From: Caldifarciminota bacterium | GTDB taxonomy: Bacteria; Hydrothermota; Hydrothermia; UBA1063; CAJXJZ01 | Assembly: GCA_026986775.1 (NCBI GenBank) | Contig: JALSNX010000027.1 | Span: forward strand, 62,001 to 126,000 | Direction of reading: 5' to 3' | DNA length: 64,000 nt | Part shown: in pieces, positions 61,215 through 64,000 of the stretch | Numbering within the stretch: the first letter of the stretch is position 1 | Layout of the letters: each line of letters begins with the position of its first letter | The notes under the pieces: generated by a model | Databases searched by the model: none | What the model was told of the DNA's origin: nothing | Seen by the model: only the letters and a program-made list of their open reading frames with translations | Position numbers and translations under genes: made by a program

Positions 61215-64000
61215 TGCTGGCCAGAAAAGATGAGGCATTTCTTGATGACCTTACGGGAGTGTATAACAGGCGGTTTCTTAAGGAGTATCTTGCCATTGAA
61301 ATAAAGAAGTATAACAGGTATTACACGCCATTTACCCTGCTTTTGCTTGACCTTGATAATTTCAAGAATGTAAATGACTCAAAAGGGCATATTGAGGGTG
61401 ACAGGATGCTCAAGGAGTTTGTTGCTTTTCTAAAGGACTATCTCAGAAAATCGGATATTCTGGTAAGATACGGTGGTGATGAATTTGTTATAATTCTACC
61501 TCACACAGAAAGGAATGCAGGGCTTATTGTGGCCAAGAGAATTATTGAGAGGATAAAACAGAGTGAATACTTCAGCAGCATGGGGGTTGGAGTGAGCATC
61601 GGGGTTGCCCAATATCCAGATGACGGGAAAGATATAGAGGAACTGCTTTCAGGAGCTGACACCGGGCTTTATCTTGCCAAGAGACATGGCAAAGGAAGGG
61701 TGTTTTTTGCTACAGGTTCAAATCTAAAACCCAGAATTCCTGCCCGTATTTTTGTTGACAGAGAAGAAGAGATGGAGGCACTGAAGAATGCCCTTGCTTG
61801 GGATAATTACAGCCTGTATCTGGTCCATGGTGATATAGGAATGGGAAAAACAAGGTTTATAAATGAGTTTTTCGCCCAGCAATCTGAAAATATCCTTTAT
61901 GGCAGAGGTTTCAGTGCCACCCATAATTTTCCCTACTATGTGGTAAGGGATATTTTAAAAAAACTCTATCAATCAAAAAAGAGTGAATTTTTGAACTTTT
62001 ACAGGGAACTCGCACCCATTTCCCGAAAACATATAGCACGCCTTGTCCCCGGAGTTTTTGAGGAGTCCGAAGATAGATATGAAAAAGGAGAAAAAGAAGT
62101 TTTCATGCACTCTATATACGGGTTTCTTCTATCCTTCACGGGTAAAGCACCTGTATTTGCCATAGATGACATTCAATGGATTGATGAGGAGAGTGCGGAG
62201 TTCCTGAAATATGCCGTAGAACTCAATCCTCAGATAAAGATAGTAGGTACACATCGTATAAGGGAAGGTTCGTCTGGATACAGCAAAATATATGAAACTT
62301 TTAAAGACAGGATGTTCAGCATTGAGATAGGACCACTGAACAGGGAGAATGTTGCACAACTCATTAAATCTATCCTTGGAGAATCTGTCAGTCATGAGGC
62401 GGTAGAGTACATTTATGAAAATGGTGGAGGAAACCCTTACTATGTTGAAGAGATAATAAGGGCTCTTTTTGCGGGTGGTTTCCTCTATCCTGACTCACAT
62501 GGCAAATGGGAACTTTCAGATAATGCCTACGCTGAGGCTGTGTTTACTCCCAATGCAGAAAGTATTATAAAAACCAAGCTCAGGTCTCTTGACGTTCAGC
62601 ATCTTAAGATACTTGAACTAATGGCAGTGTATGGAGAAGCGATATCAATTGATAAACTCTCGCATCTTGTTTCCATGGGAGAGGGAGAACTTTACAATGT
62701 GCTTGATACGATAGAGCGAACCGGACTTTTGCAGCATGAATCTTATAAGAATTACATGTTTCCCGCTGGCATAATAAGGGATGTAATTCTTAAGGAGATA
62801 TCAAAGGGCAAAAGGATATATTACCATAGAAAGGTTCTAGAGTATTTTGAGGAATTTGTTCCGAAATCCGAGAGGGAGGAGAAAAGCGCATTTTTGGCCC
62901 ATCACTATAAAATGATTGGAGATAAAAAGAAAGCCGCAGAATTTTACAGTGTTGCAGGTGAAAATGCCATGAAGGTTTTTGCCTTTCGTTCTGCACTGAG
63001 ATACTTTGAAGAGAGCTACAACCTCCTCCCGGACAATGAGACATTATATAAAATGGCCAATGCTTATTATTACATGGGAGAGCTTAAAGAGAGTCTTAGG
63101 ATACTGGAAGATCTTGTGGAGAAAGCCCCGGAAAATTACAGGTATCTTCTGAGACTGGCAGATGTCCACGAAATGCTGAACAATCTTGAAGAATCAGAAA
63201 GGATTACTCATTATATACTCAATCATGTAGAAGATGAGCAAGTGCTGGATGGTGCCAGAATAATGCTTGCCTGGATAAGACAAAGAGAGGGAAGAATTGA
63301 GGAGGCAATAGACATTTATAAAAAGGTGCTTGAGACAGCCCAAAAGAGAAATGATGAGAAAATTATAGCCAAGTGTTATCAGGAATTAGGAGTATGTTAC
63401 AGGAGGCTTGGAAAACTTGAAAGAGCTGAGGAGTACTATATTTCAGCCCTTGAGATGGACTATGCAAGGAAAAACAGGCTCTTTTACCTTGTTACCAAAT
63501 TCTCACTGTCTTCTGTGATTTTCAATAAAGGTTATCCAGAGAACGCTATAGAGATTCTCAGGGAACTAAAAGACGAATTCAAAAAAATTGGAGCAATGTA
63601 TTATTACTCCCTCTCACTTGTAAATCTTGGGGCAATTTATTCTACTACAGGTAAAATAGAAAAAGCGCGGAAATTACTTGAAATGGCGGAGGAATATGTA
63701 AGGCGTATAGGGAATTCTTATCTCCTTTCTTACATTTACGCTAATTTAGCCAACATAAGCTATGAACTTGATGACCTTAAAAGTACTCAGGAGCATCTTG
63801 AAAAGTCCCTTGAAGGCGATGATAAAAGTATTGAGAGACTTTACAACATGCTGTACCTTGCAGTCGTATATGCAAAAATGGGTAAACTGGAAAAGTCTTC
63901 AGCTATACTTGAAGAATATCTTAAATTAAAGAAAGATGTAAAAGATAATGACCTTGAAGTGCACGAATTAAGACGGAGAATGGAAATTTCGTTAATAACA
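61214..64000 (+). CDS. Second GGDEF-STAND ATPase-TPR protein (partial at 3' edge)
   Basis: The frame is open from ATG 61214 to the end of the window (929 codons so far). It has the same layout as the gene at 51287. DDLTGVYNRRFL opens a GGDEF domain with RYGGDEF at 85-91, the same position as in the paralogue, and an I-site (RKSD). Then come a Walker A GDIGMGKTRF (about 207), Walker B VFAIDDIQWIDEES, ENGGGNPYYVEEII, a winged-helix-like segment and TPR repeats from about residue 570. It is coupled to the histidine phosphatase. The paralogues are clearly diverged, so duplication is not recent. Confidence 0.9.
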   Translation, partial: MLARKDEAFLDDLTGVYNRRFLKEYLAIEIKKYNRYYTPFTLLLLDLDNFKNVNDSKGHIEGDRMLKEFVAFLKDYLRKSDILVRYGGDEFVIILPHTERNAGLIVAKRIIERIKQSEYFSSMGVGVSIGVAQYPDDGKDIEELLSGADTGLYLAKRHGKGRVFFATGSNLKPRIPARIFVDREEEMEALKNALAWDNYSLYLVHGDIGMGKTRFINEFFAQQSENILYGRGFSATHNFPYYVVRDILKKLYQSKKSEFLNFYRELAPISRKHIARLVPGVFEESEDRYEKGEKEVFMHSIYGFLLSFTGKAPVFAIDDIQWIDEESAEFLKYAVELNPQIKIVGTHRIREGSSGYSKIYETFKDRMFSIEIGPLNRENVAQLIKSILGESVSHEAVEYIYENGGGNPYYVEEIIRALFAGGFLYPDSHGKWELSDNAYAEAVFTPNAESIIKTKLRSLDVQHLKILELMAVYGEAISIDKLSHLVSMGEGELYNVLDTIERTGLLQHESYKNYMFPAGIIRDVILKEISKGKRIYYHRKVLEYFEEFVPKSEREEKSAFLAHHYKMIGDKKKAAEFYSVAGENAMKVFAFRSALRYFEESYNLLPDNETLYKMANAYYYMGELKESLRILEDLVEKAPENYRYLLRLADVHEMLNNLEESERITHYILNHVEDEQVLDGARIMLAWIRQREGRIEEAIDIYKKVLETAQKRNDEKIIAKCYQELGVCYRRLGKLERAEEYYISALEMDYARKNRLFYLVTKFSLSSVIFNKGYPENAIEILRELKDEFKKIGAMYYYSLSLVNLGAIYSTTGKIEKARKLLEMAEEYVRRIGNSYLLSYIYANLANISYELDDLKSTQEHLEKSLEGDDKSIERLYNMLYLAVVYAKMGKLEKSSAILEEYLKLKKDVKDNDLEVHELRRRMEISLIT

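Overview
The window looks like the chromosome of a Gram-negative-type bacterium of moderately low GC content. It has a TonB-dependent outer-membrane receptor, a PorV-like barrel, many lipoproteins and type-IX-like C-terminal sorting tails. A GH57 branching enzyme, an archaeal-type phosphoglycerate mutase, an AmrS radical-SAM protein and a TaqI-like restriction system fit a thermophilic, probably anaerobic lineage of the FCB or WOR-3/Hydrothermae kind. That placement is inference; no rRNA is present. Genes are packed tightly, mostly on the + strand, with many 1-29 nt overlaps.

Layout. 1-5.8 kb: end of pnp, a DegT aminotransferase, a PyrK-like electron-transfer subunit, a convergent sugar transferase, plsY and gpsA. 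5.8-10.6 kb: envelope proteins of unknown function and murJ. 10.6-13.5 kb: an AT-rich island with a TaqI-like restriction-modification pair and a frameshifted zinc-ribbon gene. 13.5-19.3 kb: a PLD-OB lipoprotein, apgM, a barrel protein, DUF432-mscS, rsmD and coaD. 19.3-29.2 kb: six coupled envelope genes (TonB receptor, PorV-like, two lipoproteins, a sorting-tail protein, and an SppA protease with an extra beta-rich N-terminus). 29.2-31.5 kb: a second restriction-modification pair, DUF523 and a hotdog thioesterase. 31.5-38.1 kb: a protein quality-control operon tig-clpP-clpX-lon-hflX. 38.1-41.7 kb: a GH16-like protein, a TSUP transporter with rhodanese, and a beta-repeat sorting-tail protein. 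41.8-46.1 kb: tRNA-Val, rpmH, rnpA, yidD, yidC, jag, mnmE. 46.1-50.6 kb (minus strand): GH57 branching enzyme, glgA and a dihydropyrimidinase. 50.9-64 kb: two large GGDEF-STAND ATPase-TPR proteins bracketing a transport/stress/DNA-repair operon, a flavodoxin-like reductase and a histidine phosphatase; the second GGDEF protein runs off the end.

Two global signals stand out. First, TCGA, the site predicted for the TaqI-like system, is almost absent from the window, while TCGC, TCGG and TCGT are common. Second, many transcription units appear to begin with leaderless mRNAs: a -10 box (TATAAT or TAAAAT, often with a -35 about 17 nt upstream) lies only 6-9 nt before the start codon. Internal genes and a second class of promoters instead use strong Shine-Dalgarno sequences. 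The best candidates for undescribed biology are the paired GGDEF-STAND-TPR proteins and the outer-membrane cluster ending in the beta-domain-SppA fusion.
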